Assembly: GCF_003752405.1 (NCBI RefSeq)
Contig: NZ_RKHK01000001.1
Location: 1,674,001-1,738,000 of the forward strand
Length of the DNA: 64,000 bases
Origin: Bogoriella caseilytica
GTDB taxonomy: Bacteria > Actinomycetota > Actinomycetes > Actinomycetales > Actinomycetaceae
Direction: 5' to 3'
Positions 26,208 to 34,497 of the stretch are shown here, piece by piece. Positions within the stretch are counted from its first letter, which is position 1. Each line of letters opens with the position of its first letter. The position numbers and the translations under genes were made by a program. The notes under the pieces were generated by a model. The model was not told where the DNA came from. It saw nothing but the letters and a program-made list of their open reading frames with translations, and made no database searches.

Positions 26208-27527
26208 ATGAACAGAGTTGTTCAGACGAACTCGCGGCGCCGTCGGGCCACGCTTGTCGCCTTGCCCGCAGCCCTTGCCCTGGTGGCGACGGCATGTGGT
26301 TCCGACAGCAGCGCCCCCGAGAACCCGGATACGGGCGGAGAGGCCGATGCGGGAGGTGAGACTGTGACCATCGAGTTCATGCAGTGGTGGGAGCCGGAGC
26401 TCCCGGATGGAGCGCTGCGAGGACTCATCGAGCAGTTCGAGGCAGAGAACGAGGGCATCGAGGTCGAGTTGCTCTCCAGCCCCTATGGAACTGTGCGTGA
26501 CCAGATCGTCGCCGGCGCCGCCGCGCAGACGATGCCCGATGTGCTCGGCGTCGACGGCTCCTGGGTGCACGACTTCGCGACCCAGGGCTCGATCGGAGAT
26601 CTGAGCGCGGCCATGGCCGATGCGGACTACGACGACTCCGCCCTCGCTGCCCAGATCCAGGTGGATGGCGCCACCTACATGATCCCCGTCGTGAACTTTG
26701 CCTACCCCATGTTCGTGAACAACGACATCCTCGATGCCGCTGGAGTCGAGGTCCCGACCACCTGGGATGAGTTCGCGGAGACGGCGCAGACCGTGCACGA
26801 GGAGACCGGATCGGCGGGCTTCGTCACCGCCCTGACCCTGGAGCGCTCGAACGGCGTGCACATCGACGTGCTCCCCTGGATGTGGGCCTCGGGCGGGAGC
26901 ATGCTCACCGATGACGGCGGGCCGGCGATCAACAACCCCGAGGTGGCTGCCAACGTCGAGTTCATCAAGGAGATGTGGGACGACGGCGTGCTCGCGCCGG
27001 GTGGTCTCACGATGGCCGAGCAGGACAAGGTCGAGGAGTTCACCAACGGCCGGGTCGCGATGATGGTGTCCTCGCTGGCCCACATCAATCTCATCAGGGA
27101 GAACAACCCCGACCTCGACTTCTCCGTGGTTCCCATGCCGGTGCAGGAGGGCTACACCGGCGAGTCGGGCATCCGATACGCCTCCTGGGGCATCGGCATG
27201 GCCGCGAACACCGAGCACCCCGAGGAGTCCTGGAAGCTGATCGAGTTCCTCATGAGTGCCGAGCCGAATGCGGACTTGAGCGGGTACGCCAACGGGTTCC
27301 CCGGGAACTCGGAAGCGACCCCTGACTTCAGCGATGCGGACCCGCTCTTCGAGGACGCCTTCGAGATCTGGGATGCCGGCTATCCGGTCAGCGAGTTCAC
27401 CGGGCTTCCCATGGCTGATGAGCTGATGCGCATTTTCAACGAGGAACTGCAGCGGATTCTCGCTGAGGACAAAGACATCCAGGATGCCCTTGATTCCGTT
27501 CAGGAGCAGTGGGAAGAGATCCTCTAG
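26208..27527 (+). CDS. sugar ABC transporter substrate-binding lipoprotein (family 1)
   Basis: This 439-residue lipoprotein has a signal with RRRRATLVALPAALALVATAC, lipidated at Cys27, then a Ser/Glu/Gly-rich linker and a typical carbohydrate-uptake (CUT1) binding fold beginning TIEFMQWWEPE. The ATG at 26208 is preceded by GGAGGA at 26198-26203. It is the first gene of the operon with two permeases, aldolases and kinases. No ATPase is encoded here, so the importer would share an MsiK-like ATPase encoded elsewhere, as is common for CUT1 systems in actinobacteria. Confidence 0.92.
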   Translation: MNRVVQTNSRRRRATLVALPAALALVATACGSDSSAPENPDTGGEADAGGETVTIEFMQWWEPELPDGALRGLIEQFEAENEGIEVELLSSPYGTVRDQIVAGAAAQTMPDVLGVDGSWVHDFATQGSIGDLSAAMADADYDDSALAAQIQVDGATYMIPVVNFAYPMFVNNDILDAAGVEVPTTWDEFAETAQTVHEETGSAGFVTALTLERSNGVHIDVLPWMWASGGSMLTDDGGPAINNPEVAANVEFIKEMWDDGVLAPGGLTMAEQDKVEEFTNGRVAMMVSSLAHINLIRENNPDLDFSVVPMPVQEGYTGESGIRYASWGIGMAANTEHPEESWKLIEFLMSAEPNADLSGYANGFPGNSEATPDFSDADPLFEDAFEIWDAGYPVSEFTGLPMADELMRIFNEELQRILAEDKDIQDALDSVQEQWEEIL

Positions 27528-27586
27528 TCCCGTCCGCAGGAACGAGAACACCGCATCGCGTTGCTGTGTTGCTGAAGGGACATCGC

Positions 27587-28534
27587 ATGTCGAAGCAGAC
27601 CCTCGAGGCTGAGCCGGTTGTCAAGCACGCAGCCAGCCTTTCCTCGACGGCGAGCAAGGGGGTCGGGCGCAGGACATTCTCTGCGCTCGGCTTCCTCTCG
27701 CCGACCCTGATCCTTCTGGCCGTTCTGATGGCGTTGCCGATCGGTATGGTCATCTGGTACTCGCTGCAGAACAACGTCATCACCAATCCCGACCCCGAGT
27801 TCGTCGGCCTCCGGCACTATCGGGCCATTCTGACCGACCCGACGTTCCACGCCGCGCTGAAGAACACCGCCGTCTTCGTGTTCGCCTCCGTCGCGGCCCA
27901 CCTGGTCATCGGGCTGACGTTCGCCATGCTGCTCAACACGAGGTTGCTGCCACCCTGGGTGAAGGCGGTCTTCCGGGCGATCTTCGTTCTGCCCTGGTTG
28001 ATGACCGTGGCGATCGTCGCCGTCCTGTGGCGGCTGATCATGAACCCCAATGGCGTGTTGAACTACGTTCTCGACACCACGGGGATCATCAGCGAACCCC
28101 AGGAGTGGCTCTCGGATCCGCGCCTGGCGCTGTTCTCGGTGGTGCTCATCAGCATCTGGAACGGCTACCCGTTCTTCATGATCAGTCTCCTGGCGGGACT
28201 GCAGGGAATTCCTGATGAGCTCTACGAGGCGGCTTCGGTGGACGGTGCCGGGCCCATCAGGAGGTTCTCCTCGATCACGATTCCGCAGTTGCAGCCCATC
28301 ATCATCTCGATGGGGTTGCTGGACCTGATCTGGACCTCCCATCAGTTCGCGCTGATCTGGATGACCACCGGCGGTGGGCCACTCGACCGCACGGAGATGC
28401 TGTCGACCTACACCTACAAGAACGCCTTCATGCAGTACCAGTTCTCCACCGCATCGGCGAGCGCCGTCGTGGTCCTGGTCCTCACGGCGCTCCTTGCAGT
28501 TGCCTATGTGCGCCACCAGAGGGCGAGGGATTGA
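27587..28534 (+). CDS. sugar ABC transporter permease (CUT1, MalF type)
   Basis: This 315-residue permease has six predicted membrane helices. The EAA loop YEAASVDGAGPIRRFSSITIPQL near residue 225 identifies the CUT1 class. A cytoplasmic N-terminal stretch of about 35 residues precedes helix 1. The ATG at 27587 is preceded by GAAGGGA at 8-nt spacing, and upstream in-frame starts would overlap the binding-protein gene. It pairs with the MalG-type permease that begins 1 nt after its stop. Confidence 0.92.
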   Translation: MSKQTLEAEPVVKHAASLSSTASKGVGRRTFSALGFLSPTLILLAVLMALPIGMVIWYSLQNNVITNPDPEFVGLRHYRAILTDPTFHAALKNTAVFVFASVAAHLVIGLTFAMLLNTRLLPPWVKAVFRAIFVLPWLMTVAIVAVLWRLIMNPNGVLNYVLDTTGIISEPQEWLSDPRLALFSVVLISIWNGYPFFMISLLAGLQGIPDELYEAASVDGAGPIRRFSSITIPQLQPIIISMGLLDLIWTSHQFALIWMTTGGGPLDRTEMLSTYTYKNAFMQYQFSTASASAVVVLVLTALLAVAYVRHQRARD

Positions 28535-28535
28535 C

Positions 28536-29435
28536 ATGGCTCAAGACAAGACACTCGCACACCGGTCCGGCGGTGGCGCCGGGGCGCGAACGGGGATGAG
28601 CCGGGCGGCCCGGCGCCGGACGGCGATGATCCTCACCCTCATCGGGCTCCTGGTGGGTGCGGTGTTCGCAGGCGCACCTGTGCTGTGGATGCTGTCCTCA
28701 TCCTTCAAACCGAATCCGGAGGTCTTCGCCTATCCGCCCCGGTTCCTCACCGAGTCCTTCACGATCGAGGCGTACACCAGCATCCTGAATGATCCACGGC
28801 AGCTCCGGTTCTTCTTCAACTCCTATCTTGTGGCGATCTGTGTGGCGCTGCTGAGTCTCCTGGTGGCGGTGCATGCGGCCTACGCATTCAGTCGGTTCGA
28901 GTTTCCGGGGAAACGGCTGATCAATGTCATCGTCATCTCGGTTCAAGCCGTGCCGCCGGTCACCCTGTTGATCCCGTACTTTGGGCTCATCGTCACGCTG
29001 GGTCTTTACAATCGGTACCCAGGGCTCATTCTGACCTACATGGTTCTGACTCTGCCGTACGCCATCATCATGATGACGGGATATTTCAACACCCTGCCCC
29101 GGGAGCTCGATGAAGCGGCGCGGGTTGACGGGACCTCCTCGTTCGGCGTGCTGTGGCGGATTCTGATCCCGATCTCGGCCCCCGGTCTGGTCTCGGTGGG
29201 GATGTACACGTTCATGCTCGCGTGGAATGAGTTCCTTTTCGCGCTGACGTTGACGCGTACCGACAATATGCGCACCGTGCCCGTGGGCATCCAAATGCTC
29301 ATGGGGCAGCATTCGTTCGATTGGAACCAGATGATGGCGATGAGCGTTCTGGGTTCCCTTCCGGTGCTGGTGCTGTTCACCTTCTTCCAGCGGTACTTCA
29401 TCGGAGGAATGACCTCCGGTGCGGTGAAGCACTAG
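28536..29435 (+). CDS. sugar ABC transporter permease (CUT1, MalG type)
   Basis: This 299-residue permease has a basic cytoplasmic N terminus, six predicted helices and the MalG-type EAA loop DEAARVDGTSSFGVLWRILIPI near 215, with the usual C-terminal FFQRYFIGGMTSGAVK. The ATG lies 1 nt after the stop of its partner, behind a GAGGG. It completes the importer pore. The aldolase genes follow after 30 nt, which ties the imported sugar to the kinase and aldolase steps. Confidence 0.92.
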   Translation: MAQDKTLAHRSGGGAGARTGMSRAARRRTAMILTLIGLLVGAVFAGAPVLWMLSSSFKPNPEVFAYPPRFLTESFTIEAYTSILNDPRQLRFFFNSYLVAICVALLSLLVAVHAAYAFSRFEFPGKRLINVIVISVQAVPPVTLLIPYFGLIVTLGLYNRYPGLILTYMVLTLPYAIIMMTGYFNTLPRELDEAARVDGTSSFGVLWRILIPISAPGLVSVGMYTFMLAWNEFLFALTLTRTDNMRTVPVGIQMLMGQHSFDWNQMMAMSVLGSLPVLVLFTFFQRYFIGGMTSGAVKH

Positions 29436-29465
29436 GCGTCCGATGATGAGAGGATCGACTGAAAA

Positions 29466-30335
29466 ATGACACTCGTAACAGGGGCTGAGCTACTGGCGGT
29501 TGCCAGTGAGCACGGGTTTGCAGTGCCCGCATTGAATTTGTCGGATTACAATATGATGATTGCCGCCTTCGAGGTCTGCGAGGAGGTCGGCTCGCCGCTC
29601 ATGGTCGCGCTCGGCCCGAAGGAGGGGGGCTGGATCGGTGAGGATTTCATCCCGGCGATCCTCGCCCGGGCTCACCGATCCTCCGTTCCCACGGCGCTGC
29701 ACTGGGATCACGGCAACGATCTCGACGAGGTCATCCGCGCCATCCGGCTCGGCTACACCTCGGTCATGATCGACGCCTCGTTGCAGCCCTTCGAGAAGAA
29801 CGTCGAGGTCACCGCCGAGGTGGTCCGGATCGCACGTGCCGCAGGAGTGTCGGTGGAAGGAGAGCTCGGCACGATCGGGAAGACCGAGGGCGCCGATGAG
29901 GGCGGTACCGACGACATCCTCTACACCGAGCCTGATGAAGCGGTCACCTTCGCGGAACGCACCGGTGTCGACTCCCTGGCGATCGCGATCGGCACCCGGC
30001 ACGGCATCTACCCACCTGACCTGAAACCCGAGCTCAAGCTGGACCTGCTGGACTCCATCGATGCCGCGGTCGACGTGCCGCTCGTGCTTCACGGCGGATC
30101 GAACAATCCGGACGAGGAGATCAGGCAGGCGTGCACCCGGGGCATCAACAAGGTGAACATCTCCTCAGACATCAAGGGAGCTTTCTACGACGGCCTGCGC
30201 GAGACCCTCCAGGACCGCTCCATCCGGGACCCGCGGATCGTCGTACCTCCGGCCATGGAGTGCGCCCGTGAGCTGGTCCGCCACAAGATCGGCCTGTTCG
30301 GGTCGGCCGACACCCTTCAGCACTACGGGCATTGA
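29466..30335 (+). CDS. class II (zinc) ketose-bisphosphate aldolase, first of a tandem pair
   Basis: This 289-residue protein of the GatY/KbaY/IolJ/FbaA family would split a phosphorylated ketose into dihydroxyacetone phosphate and an aldehyde. Catalytic Asp81 and zinc ligand His82 lie in LHWDHG, where Trp replaces the usual Leu. His179 lies in AIGTRHGIY (Arg for the usual Ala) and His209 in LVLHGGSNNPDEE. GINKVNISSDIK binds the phosphate. Next to it is a clear paralogue. These shared departures suggest a substrate other than fructose or tagatose bisphosphate. The ATG follows GAGAGG. An IolJ-like role in inositol degradation is possible but the neighbours argue for the local pathway. Confidence 0.88.
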   Translation: MTLVTGAELLAVASEHGFAVPALNLSDYNMMIAAFEVCEEVGSPLMVALGPKEGGWIGEDFIPAILARAHRSSVPTALHWDHGNDLDEVIRAIRLGYTSVMIDASLQPFEKNVEVTAEVVRIARAAGVSVEGELGTIGKTEGADEGGTDDILYTEPDEAVTFAERTGVDSLAIAIGTRHGIYPPDLKPELKLDLLDSIDAAVDVPLVLHGGSNNPDEEIRQACTRGINKVNISSDIKGAFYDGLRETLQDRSIRDPRIVVPPAMECARELVRHKIGLFGSADTLQHYGH

Positions 30336-30359
30336 GCCCGCCCACGATTAGGAGCCCCC

Positions 30360-31220
30360 ATGCTGCTCAACGGCCGTCAACTGCTCGAGGTCGCAGCCCG
30401 CGACAACTTCGCCGTCCCGGCGTTCAACATCAGCGACTACTCCATGATGAACGCCGTCTTCGATGCCTGTGAGGAGGCAGACGCCCCGTTCATCCTCGCG
30501 ATCCACCCCGATGAGATGTCCCACCTCCGACGTTCGGCGATGCCGGCGTTCATCGATCGAGCGCACCGCTCCAGCGTGCCCACGGCGATCCACTGGGACC
30601 ACGGCGCCAGCTACGAGCAGGCGCTGATGGCCATTCAGTACGGGTTCACGTCGGTCATGATCGATGCCTCGCTCCTTGCCTTCGAGGAGAACATCGCCCT
30701 CTCGACGCAGGTGGCGGAGGCGGCGCACGCCGTCGGCGTCTCGGTCGAAGCCGAGCTCGGCACGATCGGCAAGGGGGACTCGTACGGAGAAGCGGGCGCC
30801 GATGACATCATTTACACGAACCCGGCCGATGCGGTGCAGTTCGTGGAGCGCACGGGCGTCGACTCGCTCGCGGTGGCGATCGGCACCCGCCACGGCCTGT
30901 ATCCCGAGAGCCTCACACCGGAGCTCAGGCTCGACCTTCTGGACGAGATCGATGCTGCGGTCTCCGTCCCCCTCGTGCTCCATGGTGGCTCGAACAACCC
31001 CGACAGGGAGATCGCTGACGCATGCCGCCGGGGCATCAACAAGGTCAACATCTCCTCGGACATCAAGGTGGCGTACTTCTCTGCCATGCGTGAGGTGCTC
31101 AGCGATCCCAGCATGAGAGAGCCCAATGCCATCCAGCCGGCATGCCAGCAGGCCCTGACCGCGGTGGCGATCCACAAGATCGAGCTCTTCGGTGCCGCTG
31201 GCCGGGCCTCCAGCTACTGA
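30360..31220 (+). CDS. class II (zinc) ketose-bisphosphate aldolase, second of a tandem pair
   Basis: This 286-residue paralogue of the preceding aldolase has the same key positions: HWDHG with zinc ligand His81, GTRHGLY with His178, and LHGGSNNPD with His208, plus GINKVNISSDIK. It begins 24 nt downstream behind TAGGAG. The two proteins share most active-site segments but differ in the loops around residues 45-65 (HPDEMSHLRR here against LGPKEGGWIG in the first). They may have different substrates or form mixed tetramers. Both inferences rest on reading the sequences side by side. Confidence 0.88.
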   Translation: MLLNGRQLLEVAARDNFAVPAFNISDYSMMNAVFDACEEADAPFILAIHPDEMSHLRRSAMPAFIDRAHRSSVPTAIHWDHGASYEQALMAIQYGFTSVMIDASLLAFEENIALSTQVAEAAHAVGVSVEAELGTIGKGDSYGEAGADDIIYTNPADAVQFVERTGVDSLAVAIGTRHGLYPESLTPELRLDLLDEIDAAVSVPLVLHGGSNNPDREIADACRRGINKVNISSDIKVAYFSAMREVLSDPSMREPNAIQPACQQALTAVAIHKIELFGAAGRASSY

Positions 31221-31233
31221 TCCGGAGCGGGCG

Positions 31234-32430
31234 ATGAGTCAGGCGATCCTGCTCGGCATGGGGAGTTGCGTCGATGCCGAGGTCCAGTGGGACGCTGACG
31301 CGCTGAGCGAACTGGCCTCTCAGTGGCAGGTCGATGCCGGCATGGGCGTGGAGCACGAACCGGTGATCAGCTCGACTCGAGCGCTGGTCCAGCGGATCGT
31401 CGACTGCCTGCGACGGGGTGCGGGCGGTGAGTGGCACGTGGACGACCCGGTGATCCTCACGCAGGTGTCCGCGCACTTTGCCACCAGGGTGTCGCTGGGT
31501 GGATCCAATGTGCGTGCGGCCATTGCGCTGGACCGTCTCGGACGGCGGTCCACGGTGCATCTTGCCCACGTCGATGATCAGGTGCGCGAGCTCCTGCCGC
31601 GCAGCGTGGAGTACCTCCACCACGAGTCTGCAGCGCCGTCCTATCCCCACCTGATCGTGCAGTACCCGCAGGGCGCGGTCATCGAGATCGGGGGTATGAC
31701 GCTGACCGCCCCGCGGGCCAACCGCTTGATCTTCGTCCACGATCCCGCCAACTCCGAGCTGAGGGTGGCTCCCGATTTCGGTGAGGCCGCGGCACATGCG
31801 CGGTTGATCATGATCTCGGGGTTCAACACGATCGAGTCCGAGGATCTGCTCCGTCGCCGGATCGAGGAACTGATCGAGTACCTGCGCGCTCGCCCGGCAG
31901 ACGCGATGGTGGTCTACGAGGACGCCGCCTTCCATCATGACGAGAGGCGCGCCGTCATCACCCGGCGACTGGCCGCCGAGGTGGACCTGTGGTCGATGAA
32001 CGAGGACGAGGTCGCGGCCTACCTCAACATGCCCTTCGATCCGCTCGATGCGACCGCCGTGGATCGGGCAGCGCGCAGCCTCCGCGCCCATCTCGGTGTG
32101 CGGACCGTCATCGTGCATAGCGGCGAATGGGCGCTCGCGCACGGTGACGTCAGTGGGCTCACTCCGGCCCTGGAGCTCGGCGTCAAGGCGGCCACGGCAC
32201 GCTACGTCCACGGCGACCAGTGGAATGTCACCGACTTCCGCAGATTCCCCTGCCCTGGCCCCGAGGACGGTGGCGCTGTGCTGGCTGATCGCATCGAAGC
32301 GCTCGGAGGCGGTCACACCGCCGTCGTTCCCGTGCCGCAGGTCCAAGCACAAGACCCCACCACGATCGGGCTCGGCGACACCTTCCTCGGTGGTCTGCTC
32401 GCTGGCCTGGCCCTCGCTCGTGACGTGTGA
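31234..32430 (+). CDS. putative ADP-dependent sugar kinase (ADP-PFK/GK family), first of a tandem pair
   Basis: This 398-residue protein does not match PfkB or ROK kinases. It has the ordered motifs of the ADP-dependent phosphofructokinase/glucokinase family: LGGSNVRAAIAL near 85, the acidic strand MVVYEDAAFHHDERR near 230 (HVElAS-like), WSMNEDEV with an NxxE magnesium motif at Asn256-Glu259, and TIGLGDTFLGG with catalytic Asp382. The family phosphorylates glucose or fructose 6-phosphate with ADP in euryarchaea and animals; bacterial members are little known. The start ATG at 31234 follows GGAGCGGG. It lies 13 nt behind the aldolases and overlaps the second kinase region, so kinase and aldolase steps are coupled. 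Substrate and nucleotide are inferred. Confidence 0.72.
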   Translation: MSQAILLGMGSCVDAEVQWDADALSELASQWQVDAGMGVEHEPVISSTRALVQRIVDCLRRGAGGEWHVDDPVILTQVSAHFATRVSLGGSNVRAAIALDRLGRRSTVHLAHVDDQVRELLPRSVEYLHHESAAPSYPHLIVQYPQGAVIEIGGMTLTAPRANRLIFVHDPANSELRVAPDFGEAAAHARLIMISGFNTIESEDLLRRRIEELIEYLRARPADAMVVYEDAAFHHDERRAVITRRLAAEVDLWSMNEDEVAAYLNMPFDPLDATAVDRAARSLRAHLGVRTVIVHSGEWALAHGDVSGLTPALELGVKAATARYVHGDQWNVTDFRRFPCPGPEDGGAVLADRIEALGGGHTAVVPVPQVQAQDPTTIGLGDTFLGGLLAGLALARDV

Positions 32431-32444
32431 CCGGAAGGCAGGCC

Positions 32445-33680
32445 ATGGCTCCCCACTCCTCACCGCGTGACTGGCGGTCGTTCTACAGCGCGCTGGTCGA
32501 ACAGCAGGCGACCCTCATCGAGAGGGCCGGACCTCTCGTGGCCGGGTTCAGCGCCACCACCGATGCCGTGCACCGGCTCTCAAGTGCCGATCTGCAGCGG
32601 CTCATGCTCGGCACGGTCGGTGGGTCGGAGGCGTTCCGGAACGGGATCGCCACGCTGCGGGAGTGGCTCCGGGCTGGGCGGGACGGTGAGCTGTTCATCG
32701 ACGATGAGTCAGGGGAGGAGCTGCTGGAGCAGCTGGCCGGTCCGCCGGCGCTCCTTCAGTGCGGTGGGACGTCGATCCAGGCCTGCTGGAGCTGGTCCGC
32801 CCTGGGGCTTCAGCCCCTTCTCTCGCTGCAGAATCGCAGTGCTCGGCAGCTGGATGCGACACCCCCCGGCGTGCAGGTCCTGGGGCCTTCAGGGCCCGAG
32901 CCCGTGCGCCGGGCCGAAGCCGGTGATGACGCTGTGGTGCCCTCCAACCACGTCTTGGAGTTCTCTCGCGGTACGCGCGGTGGCGACGTCACCATCGAAC
33001 GCTCGAGCAGGATCACCGTGGTCCTGACCAGAAAGCGCCTGCAGATGGACGAACGTTTTCTGCGGGACTCCCCGGCCCATGTCCGCGGTGGCGTGGCGCT
33101 GGTGTCCGGCCTCAACGGCCTCGGGCGCGCCCGTGAGGTGGTCCTGCCGATCCTGGCCGAGACGGTCGCCCGGTGGCGTGAAGCCGGTGCACGACTGGTG
33201 CATCTTGAGCTCGCTGAGTACTCCCACGGGCAGGAACTCGCCCGCGTGATGGAGATCGTCGGCCCCCACGTGCAGTCCGTGGGGATGAACGGTGACGAAC
33301 TCAGCCGGCTGGTCGGCCCGGGCACGCCGGCCGAGGCTGCCCATGACTTCGCGCAGGCCCACGATCTGCGCCGGGTGGTCGTCCACTCCGATCGCTGGGC
33401 GATGAGTGTGCATCGGGGCGATCCGCGCAGTGAGGAGCGCGCCTTGGCGGCGGGGAGCCTTGCGGCGGCCAATCGAGCGGAATCGGGACAGCCGCGGGGG
33501 GTGTGGACTCTTCCGGCCGCAGCGTCCTTCGCTGAGGGCGGCCCTCGATCCGGCAGCCTCGGCAGCGGATATCACGCCACTGTGGTGAGCACGCCCTACC
33601 TGTCCGCTCCGCACTCCACCATCGGCCTGGGGGACACCTTCGTCAGCGGTGACCTCCTGGCCCAGGCGAGCCCGGCCTGA
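32445..33680 (+). CDS. putative ADP-dependent sugar kinase (ADP-PFK/GK family), second of a tandem pair
   Basis: This 411-residue divergent paralogue of the preceding kinase has CGGTSIQACWSW near 105, VHLELAEYSHGQEL near 255 (HVElAS-like), VQSVGMNGDEL with the NxxE motif Asn282-Glu285, and TIGLGDTFVSG with catalytic Asp397. A GTG at 32427 overlaps the upstream stop, but the ATG at 32445 has a better site, GGAAGG at 32432-32437. The substrate-binding half is very different from the first copy, and a long Gly/Ser-rich segment (about 335-375) lies before the active site. The two could phosphorylate successive intermediates or form a heteromer. The family call is good; the function is unknown. 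Confidence 0.68.
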   Translation: MAPHSSPRDWRSFYSALVEQQATLIERAGPLVAGFSATTDAVHRLSSADLQRLMLGTVGGSEAFRNGIATLREWLRAGRDGELFIDDESGEELLEQLAGPPALLQCGGTSIQACWSWSALGLQPLLSLQNRSARQLDATPPGVQVLGPSGPEPVRRAEAGDDAVVPSNHVLEFSRGTRGGDVTIERSSRITVVLTRKRLQMDERFLRDSPAHVRGGVALVSGLNGLGRAREVVLPILAETVARWREAGARLVHLELAEYSHGQELARVMEIVGPHVQSVGMNGDELSRLVGPGTPAEAAHDFAQAHDLRRVVVHSDRWAMSVHRGDPRSEERALAAGSLAAANRAESGQPRGVWTLPAAASFAEGGPRSGSLGSGYHATVVSTPYLSAPHSTIGLGDTFVSGDLLAQASPA

Positions 33681-33738
33681 CGGCCATGACCCCCCGACGT
33701 GCTCCAACTCCGTCTCATCAACCCTTGGAGGAACTCCC

Positions 33739-34497
33739 ATGACCATCCCGCAGACTCTGACCGGCCGCCGTGTGATCATCACCGGTGGCGGCGTGGGCAT
33801 CGGACGTGCCATTGCCGAGCGCTTCGTCGGTGCCGGCGCCACGGTGTCGGTGACGACCCACAGCCGCTCCGCCGAGGAGGTCGTGGCAGAGGCCGCCCGG
33901 CAGGGCATCACCCTGCTTGGTGCGCGGCTCGATGTCACCGACAGCGCAGCCGTCACCCGAGTGGTCGATGACCTGGCGGCGCGGATGGGCGGTCTCGACG
34001 TCGTGGTGAACAATGCCGGAGGCCTGGTGGCCCGGCATCCGCTGGCCTCAATGAGCGATGAGCACTGGGATGCCGTCTGGAAACTGAATGTGAGTTCGGT
34101 CTTCTACGTCTCGCGTGCCGCGCTGCGTCACCTCGGAGAGGGCGGCCGGGTCATCAACATCTCCTCTCTGGCCGGTGCGAACGGGGGCTCGGGCGGTGCG
34201 GGCGTCTACGCGACGTCGAAGGCGGCCGTGGACGGGTTCACCCGGACGCTCGCCAAGGAGGTGGCTGCAGCGGGGATCACCGTGAACTCGATCGCCCCCG
34301 GCCTGATTCTCGAGACCCCCTTCCACGAGACCTTCACGCCGGTTGCCGATCAGGAGAAGGCGATCGCGGGCATCCCGGTCGGCAGAGCCGGCCTCCCGGC
34401 TGATGTGGCCTGCGCGGCGGAGCATCTGGCGCGCAGCGACTCGGGCTTCACGACCGGAGCCGTGCTCGACGTCAACGGCGGTGCCTACTTCTCCTGA
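33739..34497 (+). CDS. SDR-family oxidoreductase at the end of the ADP-kinase operon
   Basis: This 252-residue classical short-chain dehydrogenase has the NAD(P) motif TGGGVGIGRA near residue 15, NNAGG near 90, catalytic Ser in ISSLAG near 140 and YATSK with Tyr and Lys near 157-161. It is a full-length enzyme of 3-ketoacyl reductase or sugar dehydrogenase type. The ATG follows TGGAGGAA. It likely reduces or oxidises a product of the aldolase step, but the substrate cannot be read from the sequence. Its last 13 bp overlap, tail to tail, the isomerase gene on the other strand. Confidence 0.85.
   Translation: MTIPQTLTGRRVIITGGGVGIGRAIAERFVGAGATVSVTTHSRSAEEVVAEAARQGITLLGARLDVTDSAAVTRVVDDLAARMGGLDVVVNNAGGLVARHPLASMSDEHWDAVWKLNVSSVFYVSRAALRHLGEGGRVINISSLAGANGGSGGAGVYATSKAAVDGFTRTLAKEVAAAGITVNSIAPGLILETPFHETFTPVADQEKAIAGIPVGRAGLPADVACAAEHLARSDSGFTTGAVLDVNGGAYFS

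Noticed and set aside
29466-31220. Naming either class II aldolase IolJ
   Set aside because: The iol operon is 14 kb away and the aldolases are embedded between a sugar importer and two kinases; sequence alone cannot separate IolJ from GatY/FbaA types.
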